Of a stretch of DNA of 64,000 nt, positions 38,154 to 47,184 are shown piece after piece. Origin of the DNA: Lysinibacillus sp. PLM2 (GTDB lineage: Bacteria > Bacillota > Bacilli > Bacillales_A > Planococcaceae); NCBI GenBank assembly GCA_023168345.1, contig AP025689.1, forward strand, positions 1,486,001 to 1,550,000, written 5' to 3'. Made by a program: the position numbers and the translations under genes. Under the pieces are notes generated by a model, which made no database searches, was not told where the DNA came from, and saw only the letters and a list, made by a program, of their open reading frames with translations. Position 1 is the first letter of the stretch. Every line of letters begins with the position of its first letter.

Positions 38154-38962
38154 TGAAAGTAGTAAGGGGGATGAGGACAATCGAACAGCCGTCCAATGTT
38201 TTGTTGACACAGGAGGAGATGCGGGAGCTAATTGCTCTTGCACAAGCTGGTGATGTTGAAGCAAGAAAACAAATGATTGAAGGTAATACACGGCTCGTTT
38301 GGTCGATTGTTCAACGTTTTGCTTCTCGTGGAGTAGAACTAGAAGATTTATTTCAAATTGGGTGTATTGGACTTATGAAATCTGTGGATAAGTTTGATCT
38401 ATCCTATGATGTTAAGTTCTCGACTTATGCTGTTCCAATGATTATTGGAGAAATCCAACGTTTCTTACGTGATGATGGAATGGTAAAGGTTAGTCGCTCC
38501 ATACGGGAATTGAACTATAAAATTCGTCATGCTACGGACGAATTTTTAAAGACTAACGAAAAACCGCCTTCAATCTCCGAATTAGCAGATATGCTAGGCG
38601 TAACTACCGATGAGGTATTGGTTGCAACAGATGCTATGAGAGACCCTGCCTCATTACATGAACAATTATTTGAAAGTGAAGGGGATTCCATTACCTTAAT
38701 GGATCAAATGAAAGATGAAAAATCGGAGCTTCCCTTCCAATATGTACCGTTAAAAGAAGTGCTAGCGAAGCTTGATAAGAGGGAACAAGCAATTATTTAT
38801 TTGCGATATTATTTAGATTTGACTCAAACAGATATTGCGGAAAGGCTTGGCATTTCTCAAGTTCAAGTTTCAAGGTTAGAAAAGAAGATTTTAGCACAAC
38901 TTAAACAATGGATGGATACGAACAATACATCACGATCGACTAAAAAGACGGTGAATAAATGA
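38153..38962 (+). CDS. sigF: RNA polymerase sigma-F factor
   Basis: Up to 269 residues. Sigma-70 region 2 has RLVWSIVQRF and LFQIGCIGLMKSVDKFDLSY, region 3 has MVKVSRSIRELNYKIRHA, and region 4 has YLRYYLDLTQTDIAERLGIS and QVQVSRLEKKIL. Sigma-F is the first forespore-specific sigma factor and is held inactive by SpoIIAB. The start is unclear: TTG 38153 lacks a ribosome binding site, while ATG 38171 directly abuts AAGGGGG. The end overlaps spoVAF by 4 bp (ATGA), so the two are co-translated. Confidence 0.95.
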   Translation: MKVVRGMRTIEQPSNVLLTQEEMRELIALAQAGDVEARKQMIEGNTRLVWSIVQRFASRGVELEDLFQIGCIGLMKSVDKFDLSYDVKFSTYAVPMIIGEIQRFLRDDGMVKVSRSIRELNYKIRHATDEFLKTNEKPPSISELADMLGVTTDEVLVATDAMRDPASLHEQLFESEGDSITLMDQMKDEKSELPFQYVPLKEVLAKLDKREQAIIYLRYYLDLTQTDIAERLGISQVQVSRLEKKILAQLKQWMDTNNTSRSTKKTVNK

Positions 38963-40425
38963 CGAATCAAATTTTTACATCTATAGATGAGGCAAAAGAA
39001 TATTTAGAAGGTCAATTTGGAAAAGATGAATCGTTTGATATTTGTATTAAAGAAGTTTATGTAAGAAGCTTACCAGTACTACTTGTATACGTTAGTGGGC
39101 TCATAGATTCGAATACGTTAACGATTCAACTAACACCACTATTATTTGAACGTGAGTATGATCAAAAATTTGAATTTGAGGATCAAATTGAAGATGAAGA
39201 TGCTTATTTAGATGAGCATCTTAACTTCTTTGGAAAATCGGAGCCAAAGGACAGAGATGAATTTGTATTAGGTGTATTGAGTGGAACAGTAGGAATCATC
39301 ACGTTACATGGTTTTGCTTATACATTGGAATTACGTAACTATCCAGGACGTACTCCTGAAGAACCTGATAATGAAAAAGTAATCCGGGGTTCTCGTGATG
39401 GCTTTGCAGAAAATATTATTATTAATGCAGGGCTTATCCGCCGTCGTATCAGAAGTCCTCAGTTACGACTAGAACTCCATAAGCTTTCTGACTTAGGTCA
39501 AACGGATGTAGCCATTGCCTATATGAATGATATCGTGAACAATAAACATTTGGAGTGGATTAAAAAAAGGTTATCTCAAATCAAACATGATGGCCTTACA
39601 ATGACTGATAAATCTCTTGAAGAATGGTTATTCAAACAAAAGTTTCATCCAATGCCTTTTGTTAGATATTCGGAAAGACCGGATATTATTGCTGCCCATT
39701 TACTTGAGGGACATATTGCGATTATTGTAGATACATCTCCATCTGTTATCATCGTTCCAGTATCGATGTTCCATTTGCTCCAACATGCCGAGGAATATCG
39801 ACAAGCGCCATTTGTAGGTACAGCGGTTCGATTACTTCGTTATTTTGCAGCAATTTTTAGTTTAACCTTATTGCCAATCTGGTATTTGTTAGCAACAAAT
39901 GATTACCATGTGCCAGAACAACTTTCCTTTATTGGTATTAAAGAGGAATCACAAGTTCCATTATTTCTACAGATCATTATCGCGAGCTTAGGGATAGAAT
40001 ATTTACGAATTGCAGCGATTCATACCCCTACACCGCTTTCAACCGCAATGGGATTAGTAGCTGGTGTCATCATCGGACAAATTGCGATTGAAGTTGGATT
40101 GTTCTCAGGTGAAGTTGTTCTTTACTCAGCGGTTGTTGCGATATTCTCGTTTGCAATACCAACCTACGAATTAAGTTCAGCATTAAAATATTTCCAGATA
40201 TTTATTATTATTTTAACTGCAATATGGGGAGCGAATGGATTCTTTATCGCCTTATTTTTAACGTTCTCCTACTTCTGTCACTTAAGACCGATGAATGTAC
40301 CATATATGTGGCCACTAGTACCTTTCTTTCCAACAGCATTTTCACGTGTCTTTATTCGATACCCAATGGCAGATGATGCACTTAGACCATATATTGTCGG
40401 TGCAAAATATCGAAAACGTTCATGA
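38959..40425 (+). CDS. spoVAF: SpoVAF, GerA-family spore protein
   Basis: 488 residues. A soluble N-terminal GerA-like domain (~1-290) is followed by four to six membrane helices (~290-470), with the family segments RGSRDGFAENIIINAGLIRRRI and PTPLSTAMGLVAGVIIGQIA. SpoVAF resembles germinant-receptor A subunits and supports germination. In B. subtilis it ends the operon spoVAA-AB-AC-AD-AEb-AEa-AF downstream of sigF; here it follows sigF directly with a 4-bp overlap and the other spoVA genes are absent from this position. Confidence 0.9.
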   Translation: MTNQIFTSIDEAKEYLEGQFGKDESFDICIKEVYVRSLPVLLVYVSGLIDSNTLTIQLTPLLFEREYDQKFEFEDQIEDEDAYLDEHLNFFGKSEPKDRDEFVLGVLSGTVGIITLHGFAYTLELRNYPGRTPEEPDNEKVIRGSRDGFAENIIINAGLIRRRIRSPQLRLELHKLSDLGQTDVAIAYMNDIVNNKHLEWIKKRLSQIKHDGLTMTDKSLEEWLFKQKFHPMPFVRYSERPDIIAAHLLEGHIAIIVDTSPSVIIVPVSMFHLLQHAEEYRQAPFVGTAVRLLRYFAAIFSLTLLPIWYLLATNDYHVPEQLSFIGIKEESQVPLFLQIIIASLGIEYLRIAAIHTPTPLSTAMGLVAGVIIGQIAIEVGLFSGEVVLYSAVVAIFSFAIPTYELSSALKYFQIFIIILTAIWGANGFFIALFLTFSYFCHLRPMNVPYMWPLVPFFPTAFSRVFIRYPMADDALRPYIVGAKYRKRS

Positions 40426-40531
40426 TTGTGCCATTGCGTAAACGATGTTTCCTATGTTAAAGTTCACATATACATTTTGTAAATCGGAAAGGAATTAAAT
40501 CATTTCCGGTGAGCTTAAGGAGAGATCGTTT

Positions 40532-41857
40532 ATGCATTTATATGGAACTCAGGACATATCAAAAAATGGTCATTTAACGATTGGTGGAGTAGATACTGTA
40601 GATTTAGCAAAAGTCTACGGTACTCCACTATTCGTTTATGATATTGATTTAATAAGAAAGCGTGCAAGAGGATTTATAGATACTTTTCGTAAATTAGGAG
40701 TAAATGCAGAAGTTGCCTATGCTTCTAAAGCATTTTCATGTATCGCAATCTATCAGCTTGCAGAAGAAGAACATTTATCATTAGATGTAGTATCTGGTGG
40801 AGAGCTTTATACGGCTATTAAATCTGGTTTCCCAGCAGAGCGAATTCATTTCCATGGCAATAATAAATCAGTGGCTGAATTAGAGCTAGCATTCGATACA
40901 AAAATTGGTTGTATCGTAGTCGATAATTTCTATGAAATTGAGTTGTTAAAGCAAATTTCAGAGGAAAAGCAACAACCGATGCGTATTTTACTTCGTGTAA
41001 CACCAGGTGTTGAAGCTCATACTCATGATTTTATTACAACGGGTCAAGCAGATTCGAAATTCGGTTTTGACTTAAACAATGGGCAGGCAGATAAAGCGTT
41101 TGAAAAAGTTGTTAATCATCAATATCTTCAGTTGTTAGGTTTACATTGTCATATTGGATCACAAATTTTTGAAACAGATGGCTTTAGTTTGGCAGCAGGA
41201 AAGCTAATGAAGAAAATTAGTGATTGGAAAGAGCAGCATCAATTTGAATGTACAGTTCTTAATTTAGGTGGTGGTTTCGGTATTCGTTACACAGAAGAAG
41301 ATCAACCACTTGAACCTCAAATTTATGTGGAGGAAATGATTAAAACTGTTCAAGAAAATGTGCAAGCATTTAAACTATCAATGCCTGAAATTTGGATTGA
41401 ACCAGGACGTTCACTTGTAGGTGACGCAGGTACATCCCTTTATACTGTAGGTTCTTATAAAGAAGTTCCTAGTATACGCCAATATATTGCTGTAGATGGT
41501 GGTATGAGTGATAATATTCGTCCAGCACTTTACGATGCAAAATATGAAGCGGTGATTGCAAACAAAGCTAACGAAAAAAGAGACTTTACATATACTGTAG
41601 CAGGCAAACTATGTGAGTCTGGTGATAAGCTAATTGTGGACGCAGCTCTTCAAAAAGCAGAGTCTGGTGATTTGCTAGCAATCTTTTGTACTGGCGCATA
41701 TGGATATTCAATGGCTTCAAATTATAATCGTATCCCACGTCCAGCGGTAGTTTTTGTTGAGTCTGGGGAACATCAATTAGTCATTCAAAGAGAAAGCTAT
41801 GAAGATTTAGTACAAAATGATTTACCTTTTACTTTAAATAAGGTGAGTGTAAAATGA
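40532..41857 (+). CDS. lysA: Diaminopimelate decarboxylase
   Basis: 441 residues, fold type III PLP enzyme. It decarboxylates meso-diaminopimelate to L-lysine, the last step of lysine synthesis. Visible are the PLP lysine in VAYASKAFSC (about residue 61), HCHIGSQIF, the glycine-rich phosphate loop LNLGGGFGI, EPGRSLVGDAG, and the other-subunit CESGD and YGYSMASNYN motifs. AAGGAGAG precedes the ATG. It follows spoVAF, as lysA follows the spoVA genes in B. subtilis. The stop overlaps a small membrane ORF. Confidence 0.97.
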   Translation: MHLYGTQDISKNGHLTIGGVDTVDLAKVYGTPLFVYDIDLIRKRARGFIDTFRKLGVNAEVAYASKAFSCIAIYQLAEEEHLSLDVVSGGELYTAIKSGFPAERIHFHGNNKSVAELELAFDTKIGCIVVDNFYEIELLKQISEEKQQPMRILLRVTPGVEAHTHDFITTGQADSKFGFDLNNGQADKAFEKVVNHQYLQLLGLHCHIGSQIFETDGFSLAAGKLMKKISDWKEQHQFECTVLNLGGGFGIRYTEEDQPLEPQIYVEEMIKTVQENVQAFKLSMPEIWIEPGRSLVGDAGTSLYTVGSYKEVPSIRQYIAVDGGMSDNIRPALYDAKYEAVIANKANEKRDFTYTVAGKLCESGDKLIVDAALQKAESGDLLAIFCTGAYGYSMASNYNRIPRPAVVFVESGEHQLVIQRESYEDLVQNDLPFTLNKVSVK

Positions 41858-41961
41858 GAAGAAATTCAAAATGGTGGCTACTAGGATTTCTAGTTATTGC
41901 TTGTCTTATTTGGGCATTAGTGTATTTATTTTTCATCATTCCAAACTCATCAATACAATAG
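41854..41961 (+). CDS. 35-residue single-span membrane peptide coupled to lysA
   Basis: ATG 41854 overlaps the lysA TGA (ATGA), and AAGGTGAG at 41839-41846 gives 7-bp spacing. The product MRRNSKWWLLGFLVIACLIW continues into a second hydrophobic half and ends NSSIQ: a positively charged start and one membrane helix (~8-29). Layout and coupling argue that it is translated. I do not recognise the family. It may be a small membrane protein of unknown role; no relation to lysine synthesis is evident. Confidence 0.6.
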   Translation: MRRNSKWWLLGFLVIACLIWALVYLFFIIPNSSIQ

Positions 41962-42071
41962 TTTATGAATCGTATATTACTTGTGTAATCTATTGATAAC
42001 TTTAGACAAATCGTGTAGGATATGTAAAGATTATGTATAGATGAGTCATGATAAAAGAGGGAATGTTATTC

Positions 42072-42437
42072 ATGTTAGTTCGCTATAAAAAAGCACTTGA
42101 AAAAATTGCAATGGGATTGCTTTCGTTCATGCCTCAGGAAAAGGACGTAAAGCATCTAATGGAGACCATTCACAAGTATGAGCAAAAGGATACTTGGCAT
42201 TTGTTTTTATGGAAAAAAGATGAAGAATACATTGGTATTGTAGGCATAATAGTCGAAAATAATGAAGCGACAATTCAACATATCACAGTAATTCCTTCCC
42301 ATAGAGGTGAAGGTATTGCATTTGCGATGCTTAAAGAACTTTCAAAGCAATTTGATAAACTTTTAGCAAATGAGACAACGGCACCTTTTATTCAAAAATG
42401 TTTACCATTATTAGAAGAGGCAGACGGTACAGAATAA
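42072..42437 (+). CDS. ribT: RibT-like GNAT acetyltransferase
   Basis: 121 residues. The N-terminus MLVRYKKALEKIAMGLLSFM closely recalls B. subtilis RibT. The GNAT motif A is VIPSHRGEGIAFAMLKELS, with the acetyl-CoA-binding RGEGIA loop. The substrate is unknown; in B. subtilis ribT is the last gene of the riboflavin operon, but no rib genes are adjacent here. I chose ATG 42072 after AAAGAGGG; two earlier in-frame ATGs are less well placed. It ends inside its own terminator hairpin. Confidence 0.85.
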   Translation: MLVRYKKALEKIAMGLLSFMPQEKDVKHLMETIHKYEQKDTWHLFLWKKDEEYIGIVGIIVENNEATIQHITVIPSHRGEGIAFAMLKELSKQFDKLLANETTAPFIQKCLPLLEEADGTE

Positions 42438-42453
42438 TGTACGTCTGCTTTTT
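42420..42453 (+). terminator. Terminator overlapping the ribT stop
   Basis: GCAGACGGTAC (42420-42430) and GTACGTCTGC (42439-42448) pair with one bulged G, followed by T5. The ribT stop codon is in the loop. Confidence 0.8.
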
Positions 42454-42470
42454 ATATGGAAGATGGTAGA

Positions 42471-42977
42471 TTAAAATTCTTTTTTCATAGCCTTTTTTAA
42501 ATCTCGCTCTTTTAGAATATCTGAGCGATCACGTAGCATATGTTTATTAAGTAAAAAGTCATAAGAGTAGGTTGGTAGATTTTCAATTTGTTTGTCTACG
42601 AGTTTTTGAAGTTCATTATTTAAAAGGGAGATTTGAAATGATGTAAATGGAAGTTCTCGCTCAATTTGAGAAATACAAATTTTACATTTTTTTAGCAAAT
42701 CAACTGAATCAATACATTGAACAAATATAGAGCTTTTATTTAGTTCAAGGTTTCTATAAGCTTTTCTTAAAATTTTTAAGGCACCTTTCTTATTATTTCT
42801 GCGCCAATGATACATACCAGTAGCTAATTGTATATATCCTACTAATGGATGATTTTTGTCACCAGGGGCTAGTATTTTCCAATACTCCTCTAACACTTCA
42901 TGACATTCAAAATAATCTTTATTACCATTGAAATAGGTAAAATATTGTACAAATAACGGATGAAACAATGAATGCAT
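42471..42977 (-). CDS. DUF309 protein (YpuF-like)
   Basis: 168 residues. The DUF309 signature is ECHEVLEEYWK ... HPLVGYIQLATGMYHWRRNN, a helical domain with a metal-like HE and aromatic cluster at residues ~25-60. Function is unknown. In B. subtilis ypuF precedes scpA in the same strand; here the gene is next to scpA but points away from it. AGAGGAATTCG precedes the start. Confidence 0.82.
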   Translation of the reverse strand: MHSLFHPLFVQYFTYFNGNKDYFECHEVLEEYWKILAPGDKNHPLVGYIQLATGMYHWRRNNKKGALKILRKAYRNLELNKSSIFVQCIDSVDLLKKCKICISQIERELPFTSFQISLLNNELQKLVDKQIENLPTYSYDFLLNKHMLRDRSDILKERDLKKAMKKEF

Positions 42978-43135
42978 CGAATTCCTCTTTCCTTTATACT
43001 AATTTATGTTATAAGCTTAGATATACAAGTTTCTTAGTAATGAAAATGAAGCACTTACTATATGAATCATAAACACTAAACTAAAGTAAAAACGAATAGT
43101 ACGTTATTTACAATAATATATCAGGTGGTACATTT

Positions 43136-43918
43136 ATGTCCTATGAAGTAAAATTAGATGCCTTTACGGGGCCTCTCGATTTATTATTACATTTAATACA
43201 TCGTTTGGAAATTGATATATATGATATTCCAATGGCAAAATTAACGGCGCAATATATTGATCATATTCATGCAATGCAAGAGCTTGAATTAAATGAAGCA
43301 AGCGAATATTTAGTAATGGCTGCAACATTACTGGCGATAAAAAGTCGTATGCTACTACCCATTCATGAAGGTGAAATGGAAGATGCGGAGTTTGAGGTGG
43401 ACGGACCAGACCCTCGTGAAGAATTAGTAAACAAGCTTATTGAATATAAAAGATATAAAGAAGCTGCTTTTGAACTTAAAAATTTAGAATCCGATCGAGC
43501 TTTAGTATTTACACGGCCTCCAAGTGACTTATCAGAATATGCACCAGATGAGCAGTTAGCATTATTTGATACGAATGTAAATGTTTATGATATGTTAAGT
43601 GCCTTGCAAAAAATACTTCGACGGAAGCAGTTGAAAAAACCACTTACGACTAGAGTTGCAAGACAGGAAATTTCCGTTAAGGATCAGATGTTTGCAATTG
43701 TGGATACTTTAAAAGGTAGAGGTGGGAAATCTTCATTCGACGAACTATTCCCGTATGATGACAAATCAACAATTATCGTAACATTTTTATCAATTTTAGA
43801 ATTAATGAAACGACAAGTAGTTTCGGTAGAACAACAAAATAATTTTGAAGAACTATTTGTGATATTACATAAGGAGGAACCCCTAAATGAACTCGAACAT
43901 TTTGATGAGCAGAATTGA
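43136..43918 (+). CDS. scpA: ScpA, kleisin subunit of the SMC condensin complex
   Basis: 260 residues. The N-terminal YEVKLDAFTGPLDLLLHLIH is the kleisin domain that binds the SMC neck, and the C-terminal winged helix (ISVKDQMFAIVDTLKGR ... VTFLSILELMKRQVVSVEQ) binds the SMC head. Together with ScpB and Smc it folds and segregates the chromosome. Its last codons overlap scpB by 32 bp, where the scpB ribosome binding site AAGGAGGAA lies. Confidence 0.97.
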   Translation: MSYEVKLDAFTGPLDLLLHLIHRLEIDIYDIPMAKLTAQYIDHIHAMQELELNEASEYLVMAATLLAIKSRMLLPIHEGEMEDAEFEVDGPDPREELVNKLIEYKRYKEAAFELKNLESDRALVFTRPPSDLSEYAPDEQLALFDTNVNVYDMLSALQKILRRKQLKKPLTTRVARQEISVKDQMFAIVDTLKGRGGKSSFDELFPYDDKSTIIVTFLSILELMKRQVVSVEQQNNFEELFVILHKEEPLNELEHFDEQN

Positions 43919-44474
43919 AGCACTTCTGTTTGTTGTAGGGGACGAAGGATTGACAGTCAAACAATTAGAGCAGCTTCTTGATATTGATGCTATGGAAATA
44001 GAAGCTGCACTAAGCGAATTAAAATCAAATTATGATGAAAGCGAAATTCGTGGTGTCACCTTAAAAAACTTAGCGGGTACATATCAACTTACGACAAAAA
44101 CGGATATGGCAGATACGATAAAAAAATTAGTGGAAAACCCTACTAGTAATGTTTTATCTTCAGCATCTTTAGAAGTACTTGCCATTATTGCCTATAAACA
44201 ACCTATTACTCGTGTAGAAATTGAAGATTTACGAGGAGTAAAAAGTGATCGTCCTATTCAAACACTCGTTTCTCGTGCGTTAATCCAAGAAGTAGGACGT
44301 GCTGAAGGTACTGGACGAGCAATTTTATATGGTACTACAAAAGAATTTTTAAATTATTTTGGATTAAATCATATTAATGATCTCCCACCACTTCCTGAAG
44401 AAGTGTTAAAGGATGAAGACCAAGATACAGACCTATTCATGACAAAATTCCAAGAGACATTTACGAATGAATAA
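43887..44474 (+). CDS. scpB: ScpB, SMC complex accessory subunit
   Basis: 195 residues with two winged-helix domains. RIEALLFVVGDEGLTVKQL opens the first, and SLEVLAIIAYKQPITRVEIED with RGVKSDRPIQTLVSR marks the second. It dimerises and stabilises ScpA on Smc. Translation is coupled to scpA by a 32-bp overlap. In B. subtilis ypuI and dacB follow; here dacB follows directly. Confidence 0.97.
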   Translation: MNSNILMSRIEALLFVVGDEGLTVKQLEQLLDIDAMEIEAALSELKSNYDESEIRGVTLKNLAGTYQLTTKTDMADTIKKLVENPTSNVLSSASLEVLAIIAYKQPITRVEIEDLRGVKSDRPIQTLVSRALIQEVGRAEGTGRAILYGTTKEFLNYFGLNHINDLPPLPEEVLKDEDQDTDLFMTKFQETFTNE

Positions 44475-44525
44475 CACAGTAAAAGTTCAAAATAAGGGAT
44501 AAATAGTGAAAAAGGGAGTGTCTAG

Positions 44526-45536
44526 TTGAAAAAACTTGCTAAACTATTCTTTGTTTTTGCATTTTCATTAACTGTTTATTTTACAACTGCTCATGCAGCT
44601 AATGCATCGTATGCTGTGGTAGATGCTGATACAGGAAGACTTTTATATGGCAGCAATCCCCATGCAAAGATGCCCATTGCAAGCCTTACAAAAATGTGGA
44701 CTGCATTAGTTGCTATTGAAAATGGTGACTTGGATATGGAGGTAACCGTTTCAGATGCGGCTGCGGCAGCAGAGGGTTCATCCATTTATTTAGAGCCTGG
44801 TGAAAAAGTTAAGTTAGAAACTCTTTTGTATGGTTTAATGCTGCGCTCTGGTAATGATGCTGCCTATTCGATTGCTGAAAGCGTAGGTGGATCTGTTGAA
44901 GGGTTTGTAGATTTAATGAATGAAAAGGCATTATATTATGGTCTAGAATCTACGTACTTTACAAATCCTTCTGGGTTACATCACGACTATCATATATCCA
45001 CCGCATATGAAACAGCACAAATGTTAAGATACGCGATGGAAAATGAAGCGTTTCGTGAAATTGCCACTACCATTACTTATAATTCAAGTGGTAAGCTTGC
45101 AAACGGAACGAATTGGTTGAATAAGCATCGGCTATTAAGAGAAAAGGTTGGCGCAATCGCAGGTAAGACAGGCTTTACAAAGGTTGCAGGTAGAACGCTT
45201 GCCACGTACTTTGAGGAAAATGGGAAGAAAGTGATTGTTGTTACTTTAAATGAATCAAATGACTGGCAAGTTCATAAGTATCTTGCAAAAAAAGCATTTG
45301 ATGAATACAAAATAGTGACAATCGCTGATAAAGGAAAGTATGACGTAAGTACTGATATTTCAGTAGAGCTTCAGGAACCAATTCAATTACTTTTAAATAA
45401 AAATGAGGAAGACCAGTTGAGAAATGTATTATATCTTTCTAGAAAGCAAAATGTGTTTGGTGTATGGCATGTCTTTTTAGGAGATCGTAGTATTTTCAAC
45501 ACAAGAGTAGACTTAAATGAAGGTAAAAGGGATTGA
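44526..45536 (+). CDS. dacB: D-alanyl-D-alanine carboxypeptidase, DacB/DacF type (S11)
   Basis: 336 residues. A signal peptide (~1-25, cut near AHA-ANA) precedes an S11 penicillin-binding domain with SxxK in SLTK (Ser 53, Lys 56), SGN at 108-110 and KTG at 214-216. It trims the terminal D-Ala of peptidoglycan stem peptides. Position between scpB and rluB matches B. subtilis dacB, the sporulation-specific PBP5* of the cortex. The protein is shorter than typical DacB and lacks the membrane-anchoring C-terminal helix. The start is TTG 44526. Confidence 0.82.
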   Translation: MKKLAKLFFVFAFSLTVYFTTAHAANASYAVVDADTGRLLYGSNPHAKMPIASLTKMWTALVAIENGDLDMEVTVSDAAAAAEGSSIYLEPGEKVKLETLLYGLMLRSGNDAAYSIAESVGGSVEGFVDLMNEKALYYGLESTYFTNPSGLHHDYHISTAYETAQMLRYAMENEAFREIATTITYNSSGKLANGTNWLNKHRLLREKVGAIAGKTGFTKVAGRTLATYFEENGKKVIVVTLNESNDWQVHKYLAKKAFDEYKIVTIADKGKYDVSTDISVELQEPIQLLLNKNEEDQLRNVLYLSRKQNVFGVWHVFLGDRSIFNTRVDLNEGKRD

Positions 45537-45560
45537 ATTGGTAAATATTTGTATTTTGAT

Positions 45561-45586
45561 AGACTGCGGATGCAGTCTTATTTTTT
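45561..45586 (+). terminator. Terminator of dacB
   Basis: AGACTGC (45561-45567) and GCAGTCT (45572-45578) enclose a GGAT loop and precede TTATTTTTT. Confidence 0.88.
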
Positions 45587-45791
45587 GTATTTGAAACACT
45601 GAAAAAGGAATATACATGGTTGTTTGTTAAATTTTTATGACGAATTAAACACAATAAATGCATTTTGAATCAATTGGAATAAGCTATTTTCCTTTAATAA
45701 TACTACAAAATGTGACATAATTTTCAACAGACATTGGTTACTTTTTCACAAAGTGCAAAAGCGCTAGCATATAAACAGACGGAGTGAAAAC

Positions 45792-46529
45792 ATGATGGAA
45801 AGATTGCAAAAAGTAATCGCCTATGCAGGCGTTGCTTCAAGGCGTAAAGCTGAAGAGCTAATATTAGAAGGTAAAGTGAAAGTAAATGGAAAAGTAGTTA
45901 AGGAGCTAGGTACGAAGGTATCGAATTCAGACGTAATTGAAGTAAATGGGGTTAAACTGGAAAAAGAAGATAAAGTCTACTTTTTACTATATAAGCCTAG
46001 AGGCGTCATTTCTGCTGTTACAGACGATAAAGGTCGTAAAACAGTAACGGATATATTTAAAAAGCATGTGCCTGAAAGAATTTTCCCTGTTGGTCGTTTA
46101 GACTATGATACTTCAGGATTACTGCTACTTACAAACGATGGGGAATTTGCATATCAAATGACTCATCCAAAATTTAAAATTGATAAAACGTATATCGCAC
46201 GAGTAAAAGGAATCCCAACAATTGATGGGTTAAAAAAATTACAGCGCGGGATTAAGCTAGAAGATGGAAAAACAGCACCAGCACAAGTAAGTATGACTTC
46301 TTTTGATACAAATGCAAATAAAGCGATTTGTGAAATAACAATTCACGAAGGCCGTAATCGTCAAGTTCGTCGTATGTTCGAAGCTATTGGTACTCCAGTT
46401 GTAAAATTAAAACGCGAAAGATTTGCATTTTTAGATTTAACAGGCTTAAATCCGGGTGAATACAGAGAATTAACGAAACATGAAGTAAAGCTACTTAGAG
46501 TGTTAGCCGAAACGGGAAAAATTGATTAA
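45792..46529 (+). CDS. rluB: RluB, 23S rRNA pseudouridine synthase
   Basis: 245 residues. An N-terminal S4 RNA-binding domain (ERLQKVIAYAGVASRRKAEE) leads to the RsuA/RluB catalytic core with the active-site Asp in GRLDYDTSGLLLLTNDG and the motif HEGRNRQVRRMFEA. It makes a pseudouridine in helix 93 of 23S rRNA. In B. subtilis spmA and spmB separate dacB from rluB; both are missing here. It precedes resA. Confidence 0.95.
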   Translation: MMERLQKVIAYAGVASRRKAEELILEGKVKVNGKVVKELGTKVSNSDVIEVNGVKLEKEDKVYFLLYKPRGVISAVTDDKGRKTVTDIFKKHVPERIFPVGRLDYDTSGLLLLTNDGEFAYQMTHPKFKIDKTYIARVKGIPTIDGLKKLQRGIKLEDGKTAPAQVSMTSFDTNANKAICEITIHEGRNRQVRRMFEAIGTPVVKLKRERFAFLDLTGLNPGEYRELTKHEVKLLRVLAETGKID

Positions 46530-46595
46530 CACTAAGTCTGTAGTGAAAATGTTCAAAAATCATTCAAAATCAGGAAAAAGTCAATTCACAATATT

Positions 46596-46604
46596 TGCTA
46601 TAAT
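46596..46604 (+). promoter_or_regulatory. Extended -10 promoter of resABC
   Basis: TGCTATAAT is a perfect extended -10 with no good -35, 36 bp before the resA start. A weak -35 suits an activator-dependent promoter; ResD control is known for resA in B. subtilis. Confidence 0.5.
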
Positions 46605-46639
46605 GGAGTAGGTTTAATGTATTGGGGGGCAGTACTTTT

Positions 46640-47173
46640 ATGGATAAAAAAAGAAAGCGCTCTATTATTCGTGGAGTTATTTTAGGCGTATTAATAGTTG
46701 CGATTGGATATACAATCTTTAGTTCAGTAACAAAGGAAAAGGTTGAAGTATTAAAAAAAGGTGATCATGCGCCAAATTTTGAATTGGTTGGTTTAGATGG
46801 AAAGACATATCGCTTATCTGATTTAAAAGGTGAAGGTGTATTTTTGAACTTCTGGGGAACTTGGTGTGAACCATGTAAAAGAGAAATGCCTGCTATGGAT
46901 CGACAGTATGCTATATATAAAGATCAAGGCGTTAATTTACTTACTATCAATATCGCACAATCTGAGTTTGAAGTTGAAAGCTTCTTAAATAATCTTGGTG
47001 TATCTTTCCCGGTAGCTATCGATAAAACGAAAAGTGTAATGACTGCCTATAATGTTCAACCATTACCAACAACAGTTTTAATTAGTCCGGATGGAACTGT
47101 TAAAGATATTATTACTGGAGAGATGAATGAAAAGAAAATCGCAGCCTTTATGGAGTCTATTAAGCCAGAATAG
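46640..47173 (+). CDS. resA: ResA, thiol-disulfide oxidoreductase for cytochrome c maturation
   Basis: 177 residues. A membrane anchor (~8-28) is followed by an extracellular thioredoxin domain with WGTWCEPC (Cys 76 and 79) and the cis-proline region QPLPTTVLI. The CEPC motif is specific for ResA, which keeps apocytochrome c haem-binding cysteines reduced. I chose ATG 46640 after GGGGGG; the longer TTG start overlaps it. It is the first gene of resABC. Confidence 0.95.
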   Translation: MDKKRKRSIIRGVILGVLIVAIGYTIFSSVTKEKVEVLKKGDHAPNFELVGLDGKTYRLSDLKGEGVFLNFWGTWCEPCKREMPAMDRQYAIYKDQGVNLLTINIAQSEFEVESFLNNLGVSFPVAIDKTKSVMTAYNVQPLPTTVLISPDGTVKDIITGEMNEKKIAAFMESIKPE

Positions 47174-47184
47174 GAGTTTTTAAT

